The position numbers were made by a program, and so were the translations under genes. Below are positions 43,405 to 51,085 of a stretch of 64,000 bases of DNA, piece by piece. Origin of the DNA: Gynuella sp050296195 (GTDB taxonomy: Bacteria; Pseudomonadota; Gammaproteobacteria; Pseudomonadales; Natronospirillaceae); NCBI RefSeq assembly GCF_050296195.1, contig NZ_JBNKRB010000024.1. One strand, written 5' to 3'. The notes under the pieces were generated by a model. That model was not told the DNA's origin and ran no database searches. It saw nothing but the letters and a program-made list of their open reading frames with translations. Every line of letters begins with the position of its first letter. Position 1 is the first letter of the stretch.

Positions 43405-45154
43405 TATCGCTTTCCCTTCCACTATAAGCTGTTCTTAACGCGATAGTAAATGAGGCAGGTGCAGCGCTTTTAGGTCTGTATTCAATGCATGCATTTTCCT
43501 TTCCTCCGGATATCCCAAACAGAATTTCAATCCATGCATCCAGAAGACTGTAAGATTTATTGTTATAGCGTCTTATCTTTCGCTTATATAGAAAATCAAT
43601 GGCACTCTCTCGGTTTTTCATGGGAGATACCCAGATATCAGGACGCAATAAAAGCCATGGCTTGCCATCACGAAAATCCAATTTTACGGACGTGGATTCA
43701 GCCCAGTGCGTATTTTGCACTCCGCTAACTGTGCCGGTTATGTATCCTGGTTTCTCTTTGTAACCCAGAATATTGCGAAGCTCCGAGAACTCACCAATAT
43801 TCTTATATTCATGATTAACCACAACGTAGTAAACCCCGTTTCTTTTTCTTAGAAGGAGATGAGGCTTGCCCTCTATAAGAGCATTTGCCAATGCTTCTTC
43901 AAGAAAGGATTTTAGTATGGTTGAGTTTTGAAAAGCTTCGATTTCGTTTGAAAAGGCTTCCGAACCTTGTTTCGCGGTCTCCTTATTATTACTTATTTTA
44001 TTTACTTCATTGAAATCACCCCAAAATAGGACTTTATCCGTATAGGCCAATACAGTATCAGGGTTATGATCAATTAATTTGGCTTTTAAATCCGCATAGC
44101 TGTTAATCCCGCATGATAGTAAACAACCACATCTTGTAGGAACGTCGATGATAAGAAGAGCATTGGTCCTCAAGATAGGGAAATTCTTGGCAGGATTACC
44201 AATCGGAATGTTAACTGCGAGAAAACCCGAATTTTTAACCTTACTATCAATGCTGTCTGGTTTGTCTTCTATTTGTCTCCAAATTCTCGATAACATTATG
44301 TCGAAGGTTCCAGTCTCGACCAGATTGGCATTAATGCCTTTATCCCTGGCCCTTTCGATTAGCTCTAAGACTGGCTTTTCTGCGGATGATAATCTCGGAA
44401 CTGTCCAGAACAGTCCATGAGGGAATGCATTATTTTGATTCATGGCGGCTTCAAACATCGACATAACATTTGAATCTCTACCGCTATAACCTGAAACGAC
44501 CAAGCCGTACCTGCATGCAGCCGCTATAAAGCATTTTTGTATTTCAGCGTCATTGCTCTGCAAATCCTGAGACAGGTTCTTTATGCTCCTGTATTTAAAA
44601 TCTCCGTGGATTTTTGCATAGATCGGAAAATTCTCAGTATTTAAGGCATCTAAAGCTGCATATGAGCCTTCAAGATGAAAGGGTGATATAGATTTTCCGC
44701 TAACTCCTGCGTAAGCAGTTTCTATAACCTCATCGAAATTGGTGGTAAAAATAACTCTCGCTTTTTGAAGTTCAATAAGTGCCGCCAAAGCTCGGTGACC
44801 GACATTGAGGGATATTCTTTCCGGCGACAGTGCTTTATTAATATAAGCTTGTTGGGTGGCATAATCATCGTCAAAAATAAGTTCAAAATAAAAGGAATAT
44901 TCCTCGTTGCTCCAAAGAGCAGGAAATCCTTGGCTATCCATATAACTTTGTATTCGTTGTTGAATGGCTGATTTGCTAATGTCGTGCCGTTGTATATCTT
45001 GATTTTCTTGGAGGCAATAGTAACGCCGCTTTAAATTCCATATAAGATCGGTGGCCGTGGGCATTCCCGCAGTCCTAGATGTACCCGCTCCGAGAAACCA
45101 CATAAGGTGCCTGGAGTTTTGAACAAAGTAATCTATGAACTGTGAATCATCCAT
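43397..45154 (-). CDS. SIR2-APAZ NADase effector, partner of short pAgo
   Basis: A 585-residue two-part protein. The N-terminal SIR2 domain has FLGAGTSRTAGMPTATDL (residues 20-37), FTTNFDEVIE (136-145) and IHGDF (182-186), then VVSGYSGRDSNVMSMFEA, i.e. the NAD-binding Gly, Asn/Asp and His positions are kept. Residues beyond about 300 lack known enzyme motifs and correspond in length and place to an APAZ domain, which replaces the N and PAZ parts of Argonaute. Immediate overlap with a short pAgo gene makes this a SPARSA-type system: abortive infection through NAD+ hydrolysis. AGGA lies upstream of ATG 45154. The APAZ assignment rests on context more than motif. Confidence 0.88.
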   Translation of the reverse strand: MDDSQFIDYFVQNSRHLMWFLGAGTSRTAGMPTATDLIWNLKRRYYCLQENQDIQRHDISKSAIQQRIQSYMDSQGFPALWSNEEYSFYFELIFDDDYATQQAYINKALSPERISLNVGHRALAALIELQKARVIFTTNFDEVIETAYAGVSGKSISPFHLEGSYAALDALNTENFPIYAKIHGDFKYRSIKNLSQDLQSNDAEIQKCFIAAACRYGLVVSGYSGRDSNVMSMFEAAMNQNNAFPHGLFWTVPRLSSAEKPVLELIERARDKGINANLVETGTFDIMLSRIWRQIEDKPDSIDSKVKNSGFLAVNIPIGNPAKNFPILRTNALLIIDVPTRCGCLLSCGINSYADLKAKLIDHNPDTVLAYTDKVLFWGDFNEVNKISNNKETAKQGSEAFSNEIEAFQNSTILKSFLEEALANALIEGKPHLLLRKRNGVYYVVVNHEYKNIGEFSELRNILGYKEKPGYITGTVSGVQNTHWAESTSVKLDFRDGKPWLLLRPDIWVSPMKNRESAIDFLYKRKIRRYNNKSYSLLDAWIEILFGISGGKENACIEYRPKSAAPASFTIALRTAYSGRESDNA

Positions 45155-45303
45155 GTAGTATCCTAACGTATATACTCACACATAAGGTGAGTTGTATTTT
45201 CATTTCAACTGGATTTCCTTCCTTCAAAGCCCTCTCCTTCTCATTGTTGTAATCTGACACAAAAAATTTTGTATCCATCAGATTTTTAATATATCTAATA
45301 ATT

Positions 45304-45322
45304 TATGTCCGCTTTGGGTCGC
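45304..45322 (-). repeat. Module-boundary motif, inverted copy F
   Basis: On the minus strand GCGACCCAAAGCGGACATA. It sits upstream of the SIR2-APAZ gene, in the opposite orientation to copies A-D, so the motif brackets the whole defence array. Confidence 0.55.
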
Positions 45323-45399
45323 AAGCGGCTATTTCAGCATAGTAGAATATTCGCCTATCACACAATCACAGGTTCAGTTATTCCACAGATTTTCTCGCC

Positions 45400-46011
45400 T
45401 CACAATTCCAAAGTCAGATACAAAGACCGGATTTCATCCGGCAGGATGCAGAGATAATCCAGGGTCTGGGCTTCGGACGCATGGCCGAAAGCACGCATGA
45501 GAATGGCAACAGACGCATGGTTATAGACTCGCTGGTGGTAGCCCCACGTTTTACGCAAGGTATGTGAACTAAAATTGCCCGGCAAGCCTGCATCCCGGCA
45601 CCAGCGTTTCACCAGTCGATTTACAGCAGCAACACTCAGGGCGCGGTTACGCCGTTGTGATAAAAATAGTGATGCATTGGAATGGTGACGTTTAGGGTGG
45701 TAGGCCAGCCAGTTTTGAATACTGGTCTCTGTGGTGGTGTTCAAAATGGTTAAACGATACTGACTGTTTTTCGATTGTTTGATATCCAGAATATCCCCAG
45801 CCTTCAGATGGCTGACCTGCCCAATGGTCAGGGACAGTAATTCATTGGCCCGATAGGCGGTGTTAATGCCCAGGGTAAACAGACATAAATTCCGAGGCTG
45901 GGACTGGAGCCTGGCTTTGATCTGCTCAATGGATTCAAGGTTGCGAATAGGCTGGACTTTAATGGATGCGCCTTTGCGGGGATGATTTTCATTATGTCCT
46001 TTGCGCATCAT
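45400..46011 (-). CDS. Stand-alone tyrosine recombinase/integrase
   Basis: A 203-residue protein that is essentially only the catalytic domain of a tyrosine recombinase. Box I Arg is in INTAYRANELLSLTIGQV, the Lys in DIKQSKNSQYRL, box II HxxR in SSHTLRKTWGYH, and the C-terminal His and Tyr in AFGHASEAQTLDYLCI. The usual N-terminal core-binding domain is missing, as in other solo integrases of this size. All catalytic residues are present, so it may be active. It lies at the right boundary of the defence array and points into it; mobilisation of the array is possible but unproven. Confidence 0.85.
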   Translation of the reverse strand: MMRKGHNENHPRKGASIKVQPIRNLESIEQIKARLQSQPRNLCLFTLGINTAYRANELLSLTIGQVSHLKAGDILDIKQSKNSQYRLTILNTTTETSIQNWLAYHPKRHHSNASLFLSQRRNRALSVAAVNRLVKRWCRDAGLPGNFSSHTLRKTWGYHQRVYNHASVAILMRAFGHASEAQTLDYLCILPDEIRSLYLTLEL

Positions 46012-46059
46012 GACCGGGTGACTTCGCTGTGAGCGGATGCCAAAACTTCATGATTAACT

Positions 46060-46200
46060 ATTCTTTGAAAGTTGACATTCCCGCTCTATCTTACTGTTAG
46101 TACGCCTGCACAAGGGGTCAAGGCGATTGATGTGTGTGGAGGGACAGTCTCACCCCCTTGTTTCTGACGCAGTATTATACCTTTGCCAACTTTCAAAAAT
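46060..46200. repeat. Inverted repeat region upstream of the recombinase
   Basis: TTTGAAAGTTG (46064-46074) and CAACTTTCAAA (46187-46197) are an exact 11-bp inverted repeat 112 bp apart. Inside is a second inverted pair, ACAAGGGGT and ACCCCCTTGT. The structure lies just upstream of the recombinase start and could be its regulatory region or an attachment/recombination site. Confidence 0.5.
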
Positions 46201-46533
46201 GAGTTAAGGAACTTTTTATTATTAATGATATTGATCACTGGCTTGGCAGGATCTATCACGGTTCAGGCTGAAACATTTACCCATCAGGATTTTCTGGCAT
46301 TACCGGAAGCACATCAGAAATTCTGGATTGAGGGTGCAATAGATGTAGTCATTTAAGTGTCTGCCGCCAACAGCACGGAACAAGGACAATGTGTAGCCGA
46401 TTGGTATTTCAGTGACCAACGCGCCGAACGAAACGGACTGATCCTGGCCAGCATGCACAAGTACCCCACGTATCCGCCCAGAACTATTTTTGTGGCCCTG
46501 ACGGAACAGGCATGTGGCACTTACCGGAATTGA
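46199..46533 (+). pseudogene. Secreted hypothetical protein, disrupted
   Basis: One frame reads a signal peptide (LRNFLLLMILITGLAGSITV then QA) and EAHQKFWIEGAIDVVI, meets TAA at 46354-46356, and goes straight on as NSTEQGQCVADWYFSDQRAE and IFVALTEQACGTY to TGA at 46531. Two Cys are placed as in small disulfide-bonded periplasmic proteins. The start is also unclear: ATG 46199 is out of frame with the rest by one base. I do not recognise the family. It is best read as a small secreted gene inactivated by a nonsense mutation. Confidence 0.55.
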
Positions 46534-46674
46534 TTTATCGGCAGCGAGATATCCGGGACGATATCGTGCGACACGGTAACGTCCAGGGCGGTCTGACGCA
46601 CTTGTTCCGGCTGAACACTAACCTGAATGTCATGTGCTTCCAGCTCTAATGCCTTCACGCGCTCAAGTGATGCA

Positions 46675-46788
46675 TTACACCCCCTCCATCAAAGAATCGC
46701 CACACACAACGATACCTGTGCGGGCAGAGATTTTGACAACGTCAAACCCTCTGTATCGGTTATGTCCTATCTGAGGATGGCTGTTCAT
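46675..46788 (-). CDS. Possible 37-residue protein
   Basis: ATG 46788 is preceded by AAGGA at 7 bp. The product contains NRYRGFDVVKISARTGIVVC and ends GDSLMEGV. A further minus-strand frame just downstream (46521 to about 46675) reads LERVKALELEAHDIQVSVQP and ends LPINQFR without its own start, so the two could be pieces of one decayed gene. Unknown family. Confidence 0.3.
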   Translation of the reverse strand: MNSHPQIGHNRYRGFDVVKISARTGIVVCGDSLMEGV

Positions 46789-46944
46789 TCGATGTTCCTT
46801 ACTATCGTCACCTCAATTAAATCGATAGTTGTATTGCATAAAACAGCGGTTAAGAAAGGTTAATTTCTATCTGTTTCCCGGAATCAAGCCAACTCGGTAG
46901 TAAGGTCAATGCCCCTATACATTGATCGAAAAGGAGTGCAACCA

Positions 46945-47199
46945 ATGGAACCGCATAAACTGACCAAGCGATGGCGAGAACAGATGCTCAAGTCTGTGAT
47001 CCTCAGACCACACCACCTGACCCACTTACACAGCGCTGAGGATGACTTTCACTGCGTTGGTTATCACTTTGAAGGATAGGGATTGTTGCAAGTCAGCCAC
47101 CGACAAAACGGCGCCGATCAGCAGACCGTTTATCGCTTTACCCGGTACGGTGAGTTAACGGCTATTTTTGAAGAGCATGCGGATGGGGTAAGCCGTTAA
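46945..47199 (+). pseudogene. Small hypothetical protein with in-frame amber stop
   Basis: AAGGAG precedes ATG 46945. The frame reads KLTKRWREQMLKSVILRPHH and EDDFHCVGYHFEG, meets TAG at 47077-47079, then continues LLQVSHRQNGADQQTVYRFT and YGELTAIFEEH to TAA at 47197. Without the amber codon it would be an 84-residue protein of unknown family. Confidence 0.5.
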
Positions 47200-47359
47200 C
47201 TGTGTTGTTTGGACTTATGGGCGTGATCATTACATGTCATCTTAAGCTTGAGTCGTCATTTTTTAGGGGCTTCAAGGCCTCGACACTACCCTGCATTCAC
47301 CCAGGCTTTATCTACCTGCGCGTCTCTGACACGTAAGTATTTTATATTCATTAAAACAT

Positions 47360-47379
47360 ATATATGGAAAATCATATAT
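47360..47379. promoter_or_regulatory. Candidate ArsR operator upstream of the ars operon
   Basis: ATATATG, six bases, then CATATAT form a dyad in an AT-rich stretch about 50 bp before the first ars gene, a position and style expected of an ArsR/SmtB operator overlapping the promoter. Confidence 0.5.
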
Positions 47380-47430
47380 TTTACTTTTATCATGCGCTCC
47401 AAGGTAATAACACCGATTGTGAGGGTGTAC

Positions 47431-48183
47431 ATGAGAGTTTTATTTGTCTGTACCGGCAATTCTGCCCGTTCGCAGATGGCTGAGGCGGTGCTCCGGGATA
47501 TGACCGGAGATCATTTTGAGGTCTATAGCGCCGGTACTCATCCCGAAGAAGTTGATCCGCGAACGCTGTCCACTTTGGAGCGGGCCGGAATTCCATGCGC
47601 AGGTCTGCGCTCCAAGCATTCGGATGAGTTTGCCGGACAGTCATTCGATTATGTCATTTCGCTGTGCGACAAGGCCCACCAGGAATGCCGCCACTGGCCG
47701 GGCGCCGGTGTGGTCATGGCCTGGGATTTTCCTGACCCGAAAACCAGTGATGATCCTCTGGCATTTGCGCGCACGCTGCATGAGATCAGCGAACGCATCC
47801 GCTTGTTTGTGCTGGTCAACAGCAAGCATGTGAGCGAGTCATTTGAGCCACTCGCACCGATTGATTTTTATAAGGCGCTGGCCGATGAAACCCGGCTGAA
47901 ATCGTTACTGCTGATCGAAGCGAAAGGTGTGCTGTGCGTCTGCGATCTGATGGTCGCTCTGGACGAGTCCCAACCCAAGATTTCACGGCATCTGGCGCTA
48001 CTGCGTAAGAGCAATATCGTCAAGGAACGCCGTCAGGGGCAATGGATGTATTACCGTCTTCACCCCGCCTTACCGGAATGGGCACGGCAGAATCTTGAAA
48101 CGACCTCCACACAAAATCCTGATTATCTGGCGGATTGCCTGCAACGGCTTTCCTCATCCTGTCAAACCATTTGCGAATCCTAA
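47431..48183 (+). CDS. Arsenate reductase-ArsR regulator fusion
   Basis: A 250-residue fusion. Residues 1-140 are a low-molecular-weight phosphatase-type arsenate reductase: CX5R at Cys7-Arg13 (CTGNSARS), redox Cys pair at 79 and 86 (LCDKAHQEC) and the DFPDP loop. Residues 145-250 are an ArsR winged helix: FYKALADETRLKSLLLIEAK, the arsenite-binding VLCVCDL with Cys169 and Cys171, ISRHLALLRKSNIVKERRQG. ATG 47431 with GAGGG upstream is preferred over an upstream in-frame start at 47248. The fusion couples enzyme and repressor in one polypeptide; it heads the ars operon and probably represses it at the dyad upstream. Confidence 0.92.
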   Translation: MRVLFVCTGNSARSQMAEAVLRDMTGDHFEVYSAGTHPEEVDPRTLSTLERAGIPCAGLRSKHSDEFAGQSFDYVISLCDKAHQECRHWPGAGVVMAWDFPDPKTSDDPLAFARTLHEISERIRLFVLVNSKHVSESFEPLAPIDFYKALADETRLKSLLLIEAKGVLCVCDLMVALDESQPKISRHLALLRKSNIVKERRQGQWMYYRLHPALPEWARQNLETTSTQNPDYLADCLQRLSSSCQTICES

Positions 48184-48185
48184 TC

Positions 48186-48653
48186 ATGAAAATTCTGTAT
48201 ATCTGCACTCATAACCGTTGCCGCAGCATCCTGTCTGAGGCAATTACCAACCACAAAGCCGCTGGCGGGATCGAAGCCAGAAGCGCGGGAAGCCAGCCCG
48301 CAGGAGAAGTACATCCCTTGTCGCTGAGATATCTCGCAGAAGCCGGTATCCCGACAGCCGATCTGCGCAGTCAGTCCTGGGATGAATTTGAGGATTTCGC
48401 CCCGGATGTGGTGATCACCGTGTGCGATTCCGCTGCCGGTGAAGCCTGTCCAGTCTGGTTCGGCAAATCGCTGAAAGTTCATTGGGGACTCGAAGACCCC
48501 TCAAAACTGAGCGGTTCGGAAGCAGAGATCGCGGATGCGTTCCGGCACACCATCCAGCTCATCAGTGACCGGGTGGATGCATTGCTGACCGTCGCCGCAA
48601 TGGATAAAACCCAATGGGCCGAAGCCCTGGCAGCCTTGGGAGCGCGGTCATGA
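48186..48653 (+). CDS. arsC: Arsenate reductase, thioredoxin-coupled type
   Basis: A 155-residue LMW-PTP-fold arsenate reductase with CX5R at Cys7-Arg13 (CTHNRCRS) and the second redox Cys pair in VCDSAAGEACPVW, which is the layout of thioredoxin-dependent ArsC. It starts 2 bp after the fusion gene stop and overlaps arsH by ATGA. It converts arsenate to arsenite for export by ACR3. A piece of its sequence recurs at 52394-52446. Confidence 0.92.
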   Translation: MKILYICTHNRCRSILSEAITNHKAAGGIEARSAGSQPAGEVHPLSLRYLAEAGIPTADLRSQSWDEFEDFAPDVVITVCDSAAGEACPVWFGKSLKVHWGLEDPSKLSGSEAEIADAFRHTIQLISDRVDALLTVAAMDKTQWAEALAALGARS

Positions 48654-49369
48654 GTCTCGATGATATGTCGTTACCGAATTTGGATCCGTCACAATTCCAG
48701 GTGCCGGATACCAACCATTTCAGCCGCCAGTTTTCTGACCATAAACCGCGTTTTCTGTTGTTGTATGGATCATTGCGTACCCGCTCCTTCAGCCGCCTGG
48801 TTGTTGAGGAATGCGCCCGATTATTGAGCCAGATGGGTGGCGAAGTGCGGATATTCGACCCACAGGAACTCCCCTTGCCGGATACCGAGGATGAACAACA
48901 CCCAAAAGTGAAAGAACTGCGGGAACTGGTGATATGGTCCGAAGGTCAGGTCTGGTGCTCGCCGGAGCGTCATGGCGCCATGACCGGCATTATGAAGGCC
49001 CAGATCGACTGGATTCCCCTATCCCTTGGGGCCGTACGGCCGACCCAGGGTAAAACCCTCGCCGTCATGCAGGTGGAAGGCGGGTCGCAGTCTTTTAACG
49101 TGGTCAATCAGTTGCGGGTGTTGGGCCGTTGGATGCGCATGATCACCATTCCCAACCAGTCATCGGTCGCCAAAGCCTTTTTGGAATTTGATGATCAGGA
49201 CCGTATGAAACCTTCCAGTTACTACAACCGTATTGTCGATGTGATGGAAGAGTTGATGAAATTTACCCTACTGACCCGTGATAACAACGCTTATCTGGTA
49301 GATCGTTATTCTGAACGGGTGGAAAGCGCCGAACAACTGACGGCACGCGTCAATCAGCGGTCGATATAG
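48650..49369 (+). CDS. arsH: ArsH, NADPH-dependent organoarsenical oxidase
   Basis: A 239-residue flavodoxin-fold FMN reductase. The FMN loop is LLYGSLRTRSFSRLVVEECA, with further family segments FDPQELPLPD, VWCSPERHGAMTGIMKAQID and the C-terminal YYNRIVDVMEELMKFT. Family role: oxidation of trivalent methyl- and aromatic arsenicals and general NADPH:FMN reduction. ATG 48650 overlaps the arsC stop by ATGA. Confidence 0.93.
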   Translation: MSLDDMSLPNLDPSQFQVPDTNHFSRQFSDHKPRFLLLYGSLRTRSFSRLVVEECARLLSQMGGEVRIFDPQELPLPDTEDEQHPKVKELRELVIWSEGQVWCSPERHGAMTGIMKAQIDWIPLSLGAVRPTQGKTLAVMQVEGGSQSFNVVNQLRVLGRWMRMITIPNQSSVAKAFLEFDDQDRMKPSSYYNRIVDVMEELMKFTLLTRDNNAYLVDRYSERVESAEQLTARVNQRSI

Positions 49370-49381
49370 GAGCGATGAAGA

Positions 49382-50398
49382 ATGGGACTGTTTGAACGAT
49401 ATCTATCGTTATGGGTAGCATTGTGCATCGCTTTGGGTGTTTTGCTGGGAAATCTGGCACCGGGCGTTTTTGGTCAGATTGCAGCCATCGAGTATGCCCA
49501 TGTCAATCTGGTTGTGGCGGTACTGATCTGGCTGATGATTTACCCAATGATGATCCAGATCGACTTTACCTCTCTCAAAGACGTGGGCAAAAAACCCAAG
49601 GGCTTAATTCTGACGCTGGTGATCAACTGGCTGATCAAACCATTCACCATGGCGCTGCTGGGCGCTCTGTTCTTCAAGGTGTTGTTTGCCGGCTGGGTGG
49701 ACCCGCAATCAGCGGCTGAATATATCGCCGGCATGATATTACTGGGGGTTGCGCCCTGTACGGCAATGGTATTTGTCTGGAGTCAGCTGACCAAGGGCGA
49801 TCCTAACTACACTCTGGTACAGGTCTCCATTAACGACATCATTATGATCTTTGCGTTTGCGCCGGTGACTGCGTTTTTACTTGGCATCAGTGATATTCAG
49901 GTTCCGTGGGAAACACTGCTGCTGTCAGTGGTGTTGTATGTGGTGCTGCCGTTGATCATCGGCGCGATTACCCGCAGCAAGCTGGACAAAGCCAACGACC
50001 ACAGCCGACTGGCGGCTTTTGTGGCAGCCTTCAAGCCCTGGTCTGTCATCGGCCTGCTGGCCACGGTTGTTTTGTTGTTCGGGTTCCAGGCGCAAACGAT
50101 TCTGGATAAGCCGATGGTCATCGGTTTGATTGCCATCCCCTTGTTGATTCAGACCTACGGCATCTTTGCGATCGCTTATCTCGCTGCCAAACAAATGCGG
50201 TTACCGCACAATATTGCCGCGCCGGCCTGTATGATCGGCACCTCAAATTTCTTTGAACTGGCGGTTGCAGTGGCCATTTCGTTGTTCGGCCTGCACTCGG
50301 GCGCGGCGCTAGCTACGGTGGTCGGAGTGCTGGTGGAAGTACCGGTCATGTTGTCGCTGGTATGGTTCGCCAACCGCACCCGTCACTGGTTTGAGTAA
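49382..50398 (+). CDS. acr3: ACR3 family arsenite efflux transporter
   Basis: A 338-residue inner-membrane permease with about ten helices. Signatures: WLMIYPMMIQIDF, VINWLIKPFTMALLGALFF, the conserved Cys in LGVAPCTAMVFVWSQLTKGD and the late GTSNFFELAVAVAISLFG. It exports arsenite using the proton motive force. AGGAG lies 9 bp before ATG 49382; the gene follows arsH by 12 bp. A decayed copy of its 3' region lies at 52452 onward. Confidence 0.94.
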   Translation: MGLFERYLSLWVALCIALGVLLGNLAPGVFGQIAAIEYAHVNLVVAVLIWLMIYPMMIQIDFTSLKDVGKKPKGLILTLVINWLIKPFTMALLGALFFKVLFAGWVDPQSAAEYIAGMILLGVAPCTAMVFVWSQLTKGDPNYTLVQVSINDIIMIFAFAPVTAFLLGISDIQVPWETLLLSVVLYVVLPLIIGAITRSKLDKANDHSRLAAFVAAFKPWSVIGLLATVVLLFGFQAQTILDKPMVIGLIAIPLLIQTYGIFAIAYLAAKQMRLPHNIAAPACMIGTSNFFELAVAVAISLFGLHSGAALATVVGVLVEVPVMLSLVWFANRTRHWFE

Positions 50399-50424
50399 AA
50401 CTGCGTCAAAGAGGAACAGCACGC

Positions 50425-50958
50425 TTGAAATGTCTGTTGCAGGCGATACGTCAGAATGAAGCACAATTAAGGGCTTTTTTGCGCCACCGGTTATCGGCAG
50501 ATGCGGTGGCGGAAGATCTGTTACAGGAAGTCTATTTACGCGCCATTGCCCAGGGTCCCAAATTCTGTTCCGTCAGCCAGCCCCGCGCCTGGCTGTTTCG
50601 GGTGGCCCGCAACGCACTCATCGACTATCAGCGCCGGCACCGGGAAACCAGCGAACTACCGGAAGACATAACTCATCTGGAGGAAGAACCAGCACCCGTC
50701 GATCGGTTGACCGAATGTCTGAGCCGTAACCTCGCCCGATTGAATCAGACCGATCGCGACATCATCGAACACTGCGACTTGCTGAACATGACGGTCAAAA
50801 GCTACGCCGAACAGCGTCAATTGTCGTTGTCTGCCGCCAAAGCGCGCTTACTGCGAGCCCGCCAGCGCCTGCGGACATCATTGATCCGGCATTGTTCTGT
50901 CCGCTTCGATGAAACCGGACAAGTATGCAGTTTTACTGTGCCGCCTACGGCATCCTGA
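50425..50958 (+). CDS. ECF sigma factor, SigZ-like
   Basis: A 177-residue sigma-70 family ECF factor. Region 2 is present in AEDLLQEVYLRAIAQ and PRAWLFRVARNALIDYQRRH; region 4 in LNQTDRDIIEHCDLLNMTVK and SLSAAKARLLRARQRL. The Cys-containing tail (HCSVRFDETGQVCSF) resembles SigZ proteins. Start is TTG 50425 with AGAGGAA 8 bp upstream. No anti-sigma gene is next to it. Its place between the ACR3 pump and an ArsP-type permease suggests that it takes part in metalloid- or thiol-stress control; the tail Cys residues could be the sensor, which is inference. Confidence 0.88.
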   Translation: MKCLLQAIRQNEAQLRAFLRHRLSADAVAEDLLQEVYLRAIAQGPKFCSVSQPRAWLFRVARNALIDYQRRHRETSELPEDITHLEEEPAPVDRLTECLSRNLARLNQTDRDIIEHCDLLNMTVKSYAEQRQLSLSAAKARLLRARQRLRTSLIRHCSVRFDETGQVCSFTVPPTAS

Positions 50959-51085
50959 ACCCATAACGAAAAACTTCCTTCCCCTACTCTGGCTGTTTTA
51001 ATTCAGCCTGTATCCATTAAAAAAACCTGCATCCTTTTGCAGCTGCCTGCGTCTACTCTCATACACACTTTCAAGGGCGCGAGCG

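Noticed and set aside
34368..45322. Classical integron array with attC sites
   Set aside because: The boundary motif lacks the R'/R'' core (GTTRRRY and RYYYAAC) and no IntI-length integrase is present; only the cassette-like pattern is reported.
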